Shown: in pieces, positions 1-10,942 of the stretch
Layout of the letters: each line of letters starts with the position of its first letter
Position numbering within the stretch: position 1 is the stretch's first letter
DNA from: Auricularia sp. M13
Taxonomy: Eukaryota; Basidiomycota; Agaricomycetes; Auriculariales; Auriculariaceae
Assembly: GCA_037042915.1 (NCBI GenBank)
Contig: CM073199.1
Coordinates: 1,240,001-1,304,000, forward strand
Direction of reading: 5' to 3'
DNA length: 64,000 nucleotides
Program-made: the position numbers and the translations under genes
The notes under the pieces: generated by a model
The model's database searches: none
What the model was told of the DNA's origin: nothing
What the model saw: the letters and a program-made list of their open reading frames with translations, nothing else

Positions 1-293
1 TCCCCACCGGACGATGGCGCGTCCAGCGAGTAGCACACCGCGCCCAACATCGCCCGGGGCCCCGGCTGGGGCTCGTCGACGGGCGTCAGCGCGCCAGCGA
101 GCGAGTAGGAGACATTGTACACGGGAACTGAGGGCAGCGCGGGCGGAGGTGTGAGCGCGGCCGTGCAGCATGGCAGCGTGCACGGCGCGGAGTGGCTGAG
201 TTCAAGTGGCGCGGTGGTTACCCACGCGTGCTCGTCGACGCGCGAGAAGACGGGCGCTGCGTACGATGCCGCGTTAGCAAAGAACGCCGCCAT
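1..293 (-). CDS. 5' part of an unidentified leftward gene (runs off the window)
   Basis: On the minus strand an ATG at 293 opens a reading frame that stays open for 97 codons to the window edge, so only the start of the gene is visible. The predicted N-terminus is rich in Ala, Pro and Cys (a CTLPCC segment near residue 37) and codons are strongly G/C-ending, as in a real coding stretch. A TATAAAA box lies 41 bases upstream of the ATG, as in other genes of this window. I do not recognise the product and see no domain. Because the 3' part is missing, the frame could also end in an intron outside the window. Confidence 0.4.
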   Translation of the reverse strand, partial: MAAFFANAASYAAPVFSRVDEHAWVTTAPLELSHSAPCTLPCCTAALTPPPALPSVPVYNVSYSLAGALTPVDEPQPGPRAMLGAVCYSLDAPSSGG

Positions 294-333
294 ATTGGTT
301 GGTGGTGCAGTGGCGGGGCATGAGGTGAAGCCA

Positions 334-340
334 TTTTATA
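334..340 (-). promoter_or_regulatory. TATA box of the partial leftward gene
   Basis: TATAAAA on the minus strand, 41 bases before the ATG at 293. Confidence 0.4.
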
Positions 341-743
341 CATGTGATCAGTCCGCTCCTTCCCTTTCGGCAGTAAACTCAACAATTTCGCAAATTTCTC
401 GAGCGTCATCCACGAATTTAAATATATTGACGATCGTTCCATGTCTTATCCGATCACGCTGGTTCAGGGTCGGGACAAGTTTGAATCCTACAAAATCCTC
501 CGAGCTTTGCGCGAGCCCACTGCAGATTTGACTCCCTGCTCCAGCCTGGTGAGAAGATGACTAATACATCACAAGAAGTCGGACCCAAATCTGCGGTCGC
601 ATCCAGATTCTACAAGTACCTAGCTTCTAGGCTATGCACACAAGCACTGCAACTCCTGCATACTACTACTACAACTACGGCGCAAAATCTTGTGCGGCTA
701 TTTGCTGCGCGGTTCTAAAGTGGATCCTTGTAGCATTTCCTGA
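341..743. other. Intergenic region between two divergent genes
   Basis: No supportable gene. It separates the leftward partial gene from F-box gene 1 and must hold both promoters. A short run of TAC triplets lies near 661-675. Confidence 0.4.
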
Positions 744-749
744 TATAAG
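744..749 (+). promoter_or_regulatory. TATA-like box of F-box gene 1
   Basis: TATAAG, 34 bases upstream of the ATG at 778. The two paralogous F-box genes also have a TATA element close to their start codons, which supports 778 over the earlier in-frame ATG at 634. Confidence 0.4.
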
Positions 750-777
750 AGGCCTTCGCGCGCCAGGTGCATCCGTC

Positions 778-2223
778 ATGCTGCCAGCTTCTATACTCAC
801 TGCCGATCTGCTTCTCCTGGTCTTCGACGACCTCGAACTTGGTGCCATTCGTACCTGCTCCGGTGTTTCTCGGGTATGGAGAGCTTGCGCCCGAGGTCAT
901 CCGACGTATTGGAAGATGCTTTCCATCAACTGCGATACCGACCTATTCCCCGGGTTTACGGACCTCTTTCTCGACAGACTGAACGCGAAGAGTGCACTCC
1001 ATACCACCATCTGCCTTTCTCTTAGATGGACTCATCCATCGGCTGAAATGAGAAAGGTCGTTATACCCGCACTAAAACTGCATGTTCATCGCCTGGAAGA
1101 GCTCGCTATCATCGTCTCTCAATCGCTAGCCAAGGATCTGTGGACGTTATTCGTTCTCGACGCGCCGCACTTGCGAAGTCTTCAAGTCGTGGTCAACGCG
1201 GTAGACCAAGACATACCACAGGTGCCCGGGATGTTCAATGTTCACGCATACAATTCCCTCCAACGCGTTTTCCTTTTCGATGTGCCACTCCCTCCTGGCC
1301 TTGAGCCGGTGAGACACGTCGTGAAGGCGCTGAAAGCTACGCATCTTCAGCAATCCACTGATAGGCCGCTCGTTTTGGATTGGATTCCGCGCTCGGAGAC
1401 TCTTGATGTGTATTCGAGACCGACTTCGAGACCGACTTCAGATGCGGGACACAGCTCTGCCATACATATGGCAGACTTGCAACATCTCGTTCTCTATCAC
1501 CAGGACGACATTAACCGAGCTGCGCACAGTTGTATCCCGATCCTTAGTCTTCGCAGCCCAAACCTTTTGCCCAGGCACGCTGAAACCTTGCTTCCGCCGG
1601 GTGGTCCGCTCTGTCTTTGTATCAGGGCCCTTTATCATCCCCGCGTTCGCTCGCCTTGGGGTGTGGTAATAGCTACCACTCCAGATAGGAGCGTCGTTCG
1701 ACAGTACGCTTATCTACAAATACCTCATATGACGTCCGAGCCCTTTCTGCGCGCTGTCGTGAAAGCCGACAGGTTGACAGTGCTTATCATCCCACTCAAC
1801 GTTGGGTTCCGCGAGGTCTGCAAATACGGATTTCGCTTTCCACATCTTAGGACGCTGTGCCTGGTAGTCAACTCGATTCCGGACTTCCGCAGTGGCTCGA
1901 ATTCAAATTGGGGTGCCGTCCACTGCCCCAAGTTACGCGACCTCATACTTAAGAGGCAGATGGACTGTTACCAGGGGGTCGTCACACGCACCAAGTTGGA
2001 GGCTTTCATCGCGGCGGCCATCATCCTAGACAAGAAGGCAACTATCAACCTTATCCTCAATGACATCCAGTTCACTGACGATGGACGAGCGAGCGGCTGC
2101 ATCAATTCAATATCGGTGAGGTCACGGTCGGTTGCCCATAGCGTAGTCGAAATGAATGCGGCAGACATAAACATGATCCCTTTAATCTTCAAGCCTCCTC
2201 GACTGGATGTGTTCGATGTATAA
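778..2223 (+). CDS. F-box-like protein, paralogue 1 of 3
   Basis: Uninterrupted frame of 481 codons. The N-terminus (about residues 5-48) has the F-box pattern: LTADLLLLVFDDLELGAIRT followed by a Trp (VWRAC) and an HPTYWK motif. F-box proteins recruit substrates to SCF ubiquitin ligases through Skp1; that role is inferred from the family. The rest (WTLFVLDAPHLRSLQV, NSLQRVFLFDVPLP, DWIPRSETLD) aligns by eye along its length with the genes at 35452-36849 and 46163-47677, and looks like a divergent leucine-rich substrate-binding region. The frame stays open upstream to an ATG at 634, but the paralogues start just before the F-box and the TATA-like element lies between the two ATGs, so 778 is preferred. 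No intron is needed. A GC-rich repeat begins about 720 bases downstream. Confidence 0.8.
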   Translation: MLPASILTADLLLLVFDDLELGAIRTCSGVSRVWRACARGHPTYWKMLSINCDTDLFPGFTDLFLDRLNAKSALHTTICLSLRWTHPSAEMRKVVIPALKLHVHRLEELAIIVSQSLAKDLWTLFVLDAPHLRSLQVVVNAVDQDIPQVPGMFNVHAYNSLQRVFLFDVPLPPGLEPVRHVVKALKATHLQQSTDRPLVLDWIPRSETLDVYSRPTSRPTSDAGHSSAIHMADLQHLVLYHQDDINRAAHSCIPILSLRSPNLLPRHAETLLPPGGPLCLCIRALYHPRVRSPWGVVIATTPDRSVVRQYAYLQIPHMTSEPFLRAVVKADRLTVLIIPLNVGFREVCKYGFRFPHLRTLCLVVNSIPDFRSGSNSNWGAVHCPKLRDLILKRQMDCYQGVVTRTKLEAFIAAAIILDKKATINLILNDIQFTDDGRASGCINSISVRSRSVAHSVVEMNAADINMIPLIFKPPRLDVFDV

Positions 2224-2387
2224 CGGTGTAATATTGCCATCAAAATATATAGCTGAGCTCGTTTGGAAAAAGCAAGGCGCGGAGATCCACTCGAGGAAAC
2301 AGCTCAGAGATGACGATGGAGGCGCAAGGTGCCGGTGAGCAGCAGGGAAAGAAAAGCATAGCGGAAATCTGATGAGTCCAGCGGTAC

Positions 2388-2588
2388 ATGGCCGAAGTTG
2401 AGCCACAAGAAGATCCACCCGAAAAAACAAAGAGCGCGACGATCGTCGGATTAAGCGTGCTGGTCATAGCCGCGGCTTTGGTGGTGTATTTCACAAGGGA
2501 TGCAGAGGCTCGTGGGCAATTGGTGAGATGGGTCGGTCGGCAAGAGTGGCGTTTTAGACGAGAACGGGACGGGTTGAATAGCATGTGA
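2388..2588 (+). CDS. Possible small single-pass membrane protein
   Basis: A 66-codon frame from an ATG: an acidic, Pro-rich N-terminus, one clear hydrophobic segment (about residues 20-37, VGLSVLVIAAALVVYF) and a basic C-terminal tail rich in Arg. This reads like a tail-anchored or single-pass membrane protein, but nothing confirms that it is expressed. TATATAG near 2246 is far upstream. A longer frame exists on the opposite strand (2240-2908) but has no protein-like character. The only support is composition. Confidence 0.3.
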   Translation: MAEVEPQEDPPEKTKSATIVGLSVLVIAAALVVYFTRDAEARGQLVRWVGRQEWRFRRERDGLNSM

Positions 2589-2944
2589 GCGAGTGAACAG
2601 AACACCGAGGAGGGGATGTAGAGTGCAGATAGAGAGTGAGTGACGTGGAGCCAGACTGCGAAGAACACGTCGAACGGGAAGAGGCAATACGAACGAAATG
2701 GAGGTGAAAAAGTCGTGGGAGGTGCACAGAGGGCAGGGATGTTCAATAACAGAGACCAATGTTGGAAACGGCTAGAGTGCGTGCGGAGGGCAACCAGTGC
2801 GCCCTGGAAGAGAGCAAAGCGATGATGAACAGGAGCACGAAGGGTAGCGACGAGAATGAAAGCGGGTGGGAATTGCGTCGCGGTGCAGCTGCAGGTGTCA
2901 GTAGCCATGGCGGGTTAATGATTGGGAAGAAGAGATGAGGGCGG

Positions 2945-5300
2945 AGTACGAAACGCGTGCGACTTGGACTCTTCTAACGCCGTGCGCTCTAATGATGGAA
3001 TTCTCGCCAGCGGGTCGATCTTGAGCGATCTAGGCGACGCGACGACCGTCGTGAGCGGCCCCGACGCGGCAGCGGCGCGGATTGAGCGGTGAGTAACATC
3101 CTGGACCTGGCTGTCTCCTCACCACTGACGGATCGTCTCGGCGGCAGCAGCCCGTCGCCGACAGCATCTGGCGCATCCCATCTTCCTCTGGACCGTCGTA
3201 GGCTTCGCAGAGCTCTATCTCCGGACGACGCCAAGCTTTCTACTCAGCGCGTCGTCGCTGTCCTCGCCGTTCTCGCCGGCCCAGTCACGCCCGCGCCCGC
3301 CATCCTCGCAGTCTGGACGCCGCCAACGTCCAAATCCAACCGTTGCCCCACCGCGACGGGCTCGTCTGTGCCGTCATTGGAATACCTGCAGTAGCTCTGC
3401 GTCTTGCTCAGCTCGTCGTCGCTGTACACGCTCGTCTTGCCAGCGCCGTCGCGCCGCCGCCGTCCTCGCCCGCCGATATCTAATTCCAACCGCTTCCTCG
3501 CCGCGAGGGACTCGCCTGTGCCGTCACCGTCATTCACTGCCACGGTCGCTGTCTTGCTCAGCACGTCGTCGCTGCGCTCGCCGTTCTCGCGAGCGCGGTC
3601 ACGCTCGTCACACTCGCCATCCTCGCAGTCTGGACGCCGCCGAACTCCAATTCCAACCGTTGCCCCACCGCGACGGGCTCACCTGACGCGTCGCCGGTAT
3701 TCCCTGCCGCTGGTCAGCTTCCTTCAGCGCGTCGTCGCTGTGCCCGCCGTTCTTGCGAGCTCAGTTGCGCCGCGCGCCATCCCATCCTCGCAATCTGGAC
3801 GCCGCCAACCTCCAAATCCAACCGCTGTCCCGCCGCGATGGGCTCGTCTGTACCGTGGCTGGAATACCTGCAGGAACTCGGCGTCATTCAGCCCGTCGTC
3901 GCTGTGCACGCCGGTCTCGCTGGCTCGGTCACGCCGCGCGCCGGCCATCCTCGCAGTCTGGCCGCCGCCAACATCTGATTTCAACTGCGGCGCGGCCACG
4001 ACAGGCTCGTCTGTGCCCTGCCGCTGCTCAGTGTTCTGCTCAGCCCGTCGTCGCTGTGCACACCGATCTCGCGGGCTTGGTCACCAAGCGCGCCCGCCAT
4101 CACCGCAGTCTGACCGCCGCCAACCTCTAATTCTAACCGCTGCTGCACCGCGACGGGCTCGCCTGTGCCGTCTCCCGGATTCCCTGCCGCTGGTCAGCGT
4201 TTTGCCCAGCCCGTCGTCGCTGTCCACGCCGGTCTCGCCATCTAAATCACGTCGTCGCTGTGCCCGCCGCCCTCGCTGTCTGGACGTCGTCGACCACTAA
4301 TCCCAACCGCTGTCCTGCCGCCCCTGGCTTGCCTTTGGCGTCGCCGGAGTATTTGCCGCAGCTCGGCGTCCTGCCCTATCCCTCGTCGCTGTCCACGCCG
4401 GTCGCGCCCCACGACCTCATCCTCGCAGTCTGATCGCTGCCGAACTGTAAGTCCAACCACTCCGTCCCAGCATGATGCGTGCCCGCTCTGACATCGGTCT
4501 GCAGCTACTCAACGTCCTGATAGACCCACCGTCGCTATACACGCCAGTCTCGCGAGCTCCGTGGTCTACGCCTTTAATTTCAGTGATGGCCAACTTCCTG
4601 GCAGCCGCTGTCTAGGCTTGTGGCAAATGCCGGTTTGGCCGCCGCGTAGCTGTGCGAACGCCCTCGAGTTCTTCCTGCCTGCGCCCCACACGGCCGACGT
4701 CGTCCTCATCCGAACTACCCGAGCTTTGCCAGTATGCTCCCTCCGCCGGCCGGTTGTTCGGAGCCCGACCGCGGACGAAGATTTCCACGTCGTCTGACGG
4801 TGCAACCGTCTGCGCGGTGGTGCGGAAAGCAGTCACAGTTCGAGGCTGCAGGAGAAGATCATGGAGCCCCATGAGCTGCACGTCGCGGAGATCTTGGGCA
4901 CGAGCACGACCTCGATCACGGGCAGGAGCTTGCATGTTTCTGCCTGACGGCGACCCCGATGAGGACGAGATGGCGGAAGAGTGGTCGGCGACGATGTTTC
5001 CTCTACATCTTTTTTTCCACGTCGGTGCTAGCGATACGGCCGGCGGAGAAGTCGACGAACGTGACTGTAGGCGACAGTGGTCGCGAGGGACCCTACTCAG
5101 GCTGGCGGGCGCTCGTCGACGTTGAATCCGCTCGCGGCGTCGACGTGATGAAGGACTGCAAGGGCACGCTGGCGCTACCGTCTGTTGTCCAGGAGCATGC
5201 AGCATCTCAAGATCTTGTGGATGTTGCGTCCTTCGCATGGTCGACGACTCACTCCATGACGAGCCGTTCTCACACTGCGACGGCGACCGCCCCAGCCCGA
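2945..5300 (+). repeat. GC-rich composite repeat, full-length copy 1
   Basis: Three parts are recognisable. The leader (2945-3240) starts with GCGGAGTACGAAACG and contains ACTTGGACTCTTCTAACG. The middle (3240-4560) is an array of diverged units carrying CCTCGCAGTCTGGACGCCGC and variants of CGTCGTCGCTG. The tail (4560-5300) starts with GTGGTCTACGCCTTTAA. The same three-part order occurs at 58291-60105, so these are two full-length members of one interspersed family; other blocks contain leader plus array, or array only. Long open frames across it follow from GC richness: they occur on both strands, change frame between copies and have no start context. The tail might derive from an old gene, but I do not recognise one. 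Confidence 0.75.
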
Positions 5301-6514
5301 TTGATGAACATCCTCAACGGATCTCGCATCAACTTGAGGAGCCGATGATCGTCGGTATGCCCTCGCGTGTTGTAATATTTCTTCTACTGAACTTTAGCTC
5401 CCAGTTCCTTTCTCTCCCTCGACCTCTCGCAATATTTCACATTTCTGTTCACGACGCACCACTGCCGTCGACCAACTTCGATAACGCGCGCATGCTGAAG
5501 TCACAGTACGCACAGGATTCGCGACGCGAGAGCGCGTTGGTCTTCCTCGGGCCGTTACCTCGTTATACGGTTCGAGCTCGAGCACCCTTCAAATTCGACA
5601 CTTCCAGGAGGGGCAGTACACGGCTGAGCTAGGTGTTTATGTGCCATCCGCTGGGATCGTTTCCTTTCTCGCTATGGCTGAGAAGCGGGACGCCGGATGC
5701 GCCATGTACGTCTTTTTTCAACACTTCCTCTCGTCCGCGTTTGATGGCTGATGTGTTAACTCCTGGAAGTGAAACCAGCCCGGCGTCGTCGGTCGTTCAT
5801 TGATAAGGCCTGCACCCTATCGATATGTCGTTCGAGTATATTCCCGGGATATCTGCCAGACGTCCAGCTGACCATTGGACGGCTCAAGGTGCGCTTGCTG
5901 CTTATTTGTTTCTTTAAGCCGACCTGTTTACTTGAATCCGTAGCTTGTCGGCCCCGCTCTCGCCAGTTGCGCCCCATCTAGATCGCAGATCCAACGACGA
6001 CAGCCGCGCGATTTGCAACTTGGTCATGCTTGCGCCAACACGTCGCGAGTTCTACATTCCAACTCTCGCAGTTCAAGCACCCCATCGGTGGTGCGCATCT
6101 GCTCTTCTCGTTCACGTCGTGGCTGACTATTTTTAGTGTCCTTGCGCTGCCGCAGCGGCCTGAATCTACCATTGTCAGTAGTGCAGGAACCATGTGTTGC
6201 CTGCACCTGCGTCCGTGTGCTGGCAGATCGTGTGGAGCCTGCAGTCGCAAAGGATTGCAACCCTCAATACTACCACCGCCGCACGAACCTGAGCCGCACC
6301 GGTCACGACCGTCGTTACGCGGGCGACTGAGTCCAGTAACTTGTAAGCTGCTGGCGGTCACCATATCCAATATCCTCGCGCGTCCGGCTGTAACACACAC
6401 GTGACTAGCGATGAGATGACTAAAAGTATATTGATTCTCGTCGCGCAACGGTAGTTCGGAAGAGTATGGCAGGAAATAGGATGGATTCCGTCGACCCAGC
6501 ATCATCGAGCGCTT
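5301..6514. other. No gene seen
   Basis: Beyond the end of the composite repeat, short frames on both strands have no protein-like features. Nothing supportable up to the 3' end of the BRCT gene at 6515. Confidence 0.4.
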
Positions 6515-7515
6515 CTAAATTATCTTCAGTGTTTGCTGATAGATGGCCGCGGCGTCTTTAACGAGTTGTGCAATATCCTTGCCGCTTGTAGGTACTCCCC
6601 TCTTCGCCTGGGCCTTGGCATCACGGATAGCCTGCATAGCTCGAGTTTCAAGTCGCTTCTTGTGCTTATCGCAGGCAGCGCGGAAGGTGGACTTTTTAAG
6701 CTGCGGGACCTTGCAATATGAAGAGGTTATTGACAAATCAATATGTTTCATGCTGACTCACAACCGTGGCCATATGAGTTGATGCAGCCCTCAGAATTTG
6801 GTGATCGGTAGCAGGACCTGAACGAATTGTATACCAATGAAGGAACTCGCATGCCCAGGCGAAAGCTCTTTCGTCAGAGAAAGGCTGGCTTTCCGCAATC
6901 TGAAAGGTGGGAATTGGGGCATCCGCGTCTGAGTGCACCCCTGTGCGACTACCATCATCGTCACTCGAAAGGTCCTGCGACGCAGACCTTGCATGAAGTT
7001 CTGAAGTCTTATTGTAGACATGAAGGTTCCGCTCACCGAATCCTGGTTGTGATCAAGATCCATACTCGTGTCTGCTTCGAGCTCGAGGACCGGCTGTGCT
7101 TCCACACCAGTTGGTTGTTGATTGCTTACTATCATCAGTAATCGTGATAGGGTCGATCCGTTGCACTTACCGCTTCACAAGATATCTTGAAATGGGGAGA
7201 TACGTGCGCTCCTCCAAGCAGTCAAGGATAAACCAGAATGATACGATTGGAGTATTTAAGACGATTGTTTCGTCCAGCTTTGCGCGTGCAGGATGGACAA
7301 TAATGATATCGGAGTCGAAGACCTCATGGCAAATTCGTCCACCATAGGTCTTAGGCAATGCGTGGGTCCTTGGAGTTTGCGGGTGCGGCGGCATTGCTCA
7401 CCTTGATGAAATCGAGATATTGGCGTCTTTTGCCTAATTCCTCCTTTTTGCCATAGACCGTCCTGTCCACATAGAACATCTTATCATGTAAAAGACCTTC
7501 AAGAGGCTGAGCCAT
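6515..7515 (-). CDS. BRCT-domain protein with a Myb/Rap1-like C-terminal segment
   Basis: Five exons join in phase: 7515-7402, 7349-7171, 7124-7037, 6974-6762 and 6700-6515, giving 259 residues. Residues about 10-97 read as a BRCT domain: LLHDKMFYVD at the start, the T-Y-GG turn (39-42), the strand SDIIIVHP, and the conserved Trp (W77) and Cys (C82) in SFWFILDCLEE. BRCT domains bind phosphopeptides or partner proteins in DNA repair, checkpoint and telomere work. A Ser/Asp-rich linker follows, then a helical segment (AFAWACEFLHWYTI...) and a Lys-rich helix (about residues 130-235), an order reminiscent of Rap1-type proteins; that comparison is inference. Introns are 46-62 bases. The second intron uses an unusual AAG acceptor (exon start 7124) and is the weakest join; the last acceptor could instead lie nine bases upstream. 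Start chosen at the ATG directly preceding the BRCT fold. Confidence 0.7.
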
Positions 7516-9130
7516 TGTCCGAAGTGGCAAGGTCAAGGTAAAGATGAGACGGGGTTGTCACCCTTTTCGAAGTCCGCCAGGCCGCCTGCGGAGCCCAGTG
7601 GCACAAACGTCTTGGGCCGCGAGCCCCTCCGCCCGAGAGCGTTTGTATACAACGATATGACGGAAAGGCTGACGCGCTATCTTGAGCAGCCGGCACCATC
7701 GCGAGGTATGTAACTCAGGGATGTGAAGAACGGGTAAGGGCCGTCTCCAAGCCTGCTCAGAGCTTGGACGGGACTGGACGCTAGCGACTTTGCGTTCCTT
7801 CGGACTGGAAGATCGACCTCTCTCAGCAGGCTCGTGATGAGTTCGTCGTCGCTGCGTTCGCCGTTCTCGGCCATGCGGTGTTGTCACACGCCTGCTCACT
7901 CTCGCAGTTTGGACACCCCGGTCGTCCGTTCCCGCTCGCTCATCGCCTTGCATCGCCGCTGTATTAATACCGCCTAGCCGTGCGGCGCCGACGGACTCCT
8001 AATCATCTTGCCGTTCTCCCTCGTCCCATCTCACTGGGCGTCAGACGTTGTCACTGCCTGCATGCCCACGTCACGCCGGTTTCATTCCCGCCCGATCCGA
8101 TACTCAATCTCGTTTAGTGTCTGCATGACCGTTTCGATATTTTTGCCCCGATATACCTTCTTGTATACCTCCCTGCGTCTCGGTCAGCTCGCTGCACTGT
8201 CTGTCGAGCCATCTTTGTGCGCCTATTTCTTCCCCGCTGAGCAATATTCCTCCCGGTAGGTCATATCAGACAGAATGACTGATAATTCTTGAAGAACGGG
8301 AAATATATTCTCTCACAGGAGCGGGCTCATTGACTATATCAAGTATGCACTTCGAGTCTCTCCTACCAGTCCCGCGTTCGTTATGAGGTGCCATGCGTTT
8401 GCTCGACGATGACTCGGTGGACTACAATTGACCCAAAGTTGATTATCGCCACCCCGCTCGATTCAACGCTGTACTGCAAGGGCGTAAGTCTCATGAGATA
8501 TTTCACGCTCTATCTTTCTGGCTTCACTCACTGGGAGTCCCTCTTGGCTGCGACATTCCCTAGTTACACTTGGGAAGGAACACTGCCTTCTCTGGCCCGT
8601 GGCACGCTGAAAAACTCATTCACTACCCCGTGCCAGGCAGCAGTGTCCTCGGCATACCTCTGCGTGTTCCCATCCATTCTCAGGCGGAGAGCTGTGGCGC
8701 TCGGCTATCGGAGCGGCAAGGCGTCCCACTCTAATTCCGTCGTCGGTATGTGTGTCGTGCATCATTGCAGCGCGACGTACGGAGGCAGTGTGGCACCAGT
8801 CACCACCGATGGTGGGCTACCTAAATAGTGTCAAAAACCGGCAGTCGCTACAAGATGCTCTCTTGTAGCAGTTGCTTCTAACTCTCCGGCCTTGTGGCGT
8901 CCTAACGGATCCTTGTAACCTTCTGAGATCCTCGAACCCTCGCTGCCCTTGTCCCAGACGTTATCTTATATTGCGCGAACCTATAAGTAGGTGCGACAGC
9001 CTGCCTCTTGCAGATATCCAATGTCATCCCGGAAGCGGCGCGCCTCGTCTGGCAGCAGGACACGCGCATTCCCGAAAAAGGTGCATTCCCCGCCGTCGGG
9101 CCTCGTATCTTCTGCTGATGTTTTGTGTAG
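7516..9130. other. Unassigned region with a decayed repeat fragment and a hairpin
   Basis: About 7830-7930 contains a worn copy of the GC-rich array unit (GTCGTCGCTGCGTTCGCCGT, then a CTCGCAGTTTGG remnant). A frame at 8388-8828 (146 codons, plus strand) has protein-like stretches such as DPKLIIATPLDSTLYCKG and HWESLLAATFPSYTWEG, but its continuation appears to jump frame near 8620. It may be a broken gene that I do not recognise. A perfect 9-bp stem with a 5-base loop lies at 8847-8869 (GCTACAAGA / TCTTGTAGC). Confidence 0.35.
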
Positions 9131-9746
9131 ATGCGCATGGATTCCTCCCCCCACGCGCCACATGAAGAGTTCGTCGGCCTGCATGGTTCTCAGTCTGAAT
9201 ACGACTCCTCGACCATCCAGTCTACGGCACAACGGGTGAGTTTTCTCCTTGGACACAATATAGCGGGTACTCTCAGCTACCAATCATCATATTTTACAGA
9301 TTATGGAGCCCCCGATATCTGCGGACGGAACTGTACGCCACATGCAGAGGCTTATGGCCGTTCACTAAACAACATCACGAAGCCGATGACCGAGTTCTCA
9401 CTCGTACTGGAGTCTGCTCCTGAGCAGGTCGAAATTGCCACCCCCCAGACATCTCGTATGGCGGAGAACCCGAACGGCGCGTCGACTCCACGCGCCGTTG
9501 ACCCCGACGGCGAGTCCGAGACTGACGGCGTGAGTGAACACTGTTTCAACCTTCTCATTTAGTCACGTGTCGTAGTTCTCTCCTGGGTCTTCTTCTAGTT
9601 CTTCGACTGAACGTCTTGAGACCCGAGCCGGTATAGCTAATGCTCATGTTTCAACCCACCTGTCCTCTGCGGTCGTCAACAACTTCAATGGACCAATCCG
9701 CCGCCTCGTGATCTATCAGGAAAGGGTGAATTTGCGATCGAGATGA
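9131..9746 (+). CDS. Unidentified protein D1 (paralogue of D2)
   Basis: Four exons join in phase 0: 9131-9235, 9300-9359, 9428-9529 and 9576-9746, giving 145 residues. I do not recognise the family. The middle is Ser/Pro/Asp-rich and probably disordered; the C-terminus carries the block NNFNGPIRRLVIYQERVN, matched in D2 (55387-55837) by TNFNGPVRLIVIHQERVN. That conserved block in an otherwise diverged pair argues for selection on protein sequence. Introns are 46-68 bases; the second has a weak GTTCAC donor. The gene converges on A1, as D2 converges on A2. An alternative start is the ATG at 9137. Confidence 0.55.
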
Positions 9747-10009
9747 GCTCAATCAGCTGGGCTTGCGCAGCTGAAACATGCAAGCGCGGGGGAAACGTCG
9801 ATCATGTTTCGTGATTCGATAGAAAGCCCTGTACTCTTGCGTTATAGATCGTTCTCGTTGTAGAATTGCTCTCACACCCCATCCGCCTGCAAATACACGT
9901 TCCTTACGACAGAACCACTTGATTGCTGCCAGTTCTCAGGTCGTGAATCGCAGTACAGGTCACCGAGACAATTCGTTATCAGTCCATCCTAGACATATTG
10001 ACCTACACG

Positions 10010-10886
10010 TCAAGAAGCAATATAGAACTTGTAGTGGACGTCCTTGGCATAGTACACAGCGACTACGGGGACCTCGTTGTCACCTCCGGGGCTAGACGCA
10101 CCACCGTCATCCGCGGTCTCACCGTCATCCACGGTCTGACATTCGTCAGTAATACTCTGCAGAAGACAAAGGCAAGCGGCTCACAGTAGGGTCACGACCA
10201 TCCAGGAGGTGCATGGAGTTGGTGGCTGGGCCAGGCTATTGGTATTTGAGATGAATGCTCATGAGAAATACACGAGAAGGAACTTACACCCTGGTCGGCC
10301 GAGCTACTTGCGGTGGCCGGGGAGGAGGGAGCTCCAAACGCAAACGCGCGCGCACCGTCCTGAAGGCCAGAGGAACCAGACGGGTCGGCCGCGAGGCAAG
10401 TGGGCGCCGCCGCGCCGGAAGGGGCGGCGGCGGGCGGCGGCGGCGGCGACTGAATCGGTGACGTTGACCGGGTTCGTGATGCCTAGCATTGCGAAGAGTT
10501 GCTGGGTGTAGTCCTCCTGAGCAGCAGCATTGAGCCCCGAGCTCGAATAAAGGGCAGCTACGGGCAACTCACCGCCGGTTGTCCAAAGATGTCGTCGCCT
10601 TGATTGAAGAAATCGTCGAAACTGGTCGTGGCGTGGCCATCGTTATCGTGCGTCGGGATGAAGGCCGTAGATTCTTCCAGCAACCTATAGTTCGGTTGAG
10701 CGGGCAAGCTGTACAAAGACTATTATGTATGATCAGCGTACGCGACGGACAAAGAAGACAGGATACCTCGTTGGGCTCCAGCGCGGGGAACCGCTCGTCA
10801 AGGGTGGCGTCAACTTGGTACGGACCGAGGGCCATGTCGAGGAAGTCTAGCTGTGAGCGCGTGGGTTCAGGTTGGTCTGCAGGCAT
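10010..10886 (-). pseudogene. Unidentified protein A1, frameshifted copy of A2
   Basis: Reverse-strand copy of A2 with the same four exons: 10886-10767, 10719-10573, 10516-10288 and 10156-10010. The GCC-repeat alanine tract in exon 3 is 25 bases here against 30 in A2, a net loss of five bases, so exon 3 (229 bases) goes out of frame and the normal C-terminus is lost. Everything else is near-identical, including the promoter. Either this copy is freshly inactivated by slippage in the repeat, or the tract is miscounted in the assembly. A1 is divergent to R1 (start codons 361 bases apart) and convergent with D1. Confidence 0.7.
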
Positions 10887-10935
10887 GCTGGTCCTGAAGC
10901 GAGGAGGTGGGTTATTTGGATTCAAGAGGACGGCT

Positions 10936-10942
10936 TTTTATA
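10936..10942 (-). promoter_or_regulatory. TATA box of A1
   Basis: TATAAAA on the minus strand, 50 bases before the ATG at 10886; conserved in A2. Confidence 0.55.

Noticed and set aside
2240-2908. A 222-codon minus-strand frame beside the composite repeat
   Set aside because: Low-complexity, Cys/Ser/Phe-rich, no domain, and the opposite strand carries a more protein-like small frame. Its upstream resembles the flank of another repeat copy, so it may be repeat-related.
3404-4300. A 298-codon plus-strand frame inside the first composite repeat
   Set aside because: Same repeat sequence as elsewhere; the matching block at 37670-38110 uses other frames, and no start context or domain is present.
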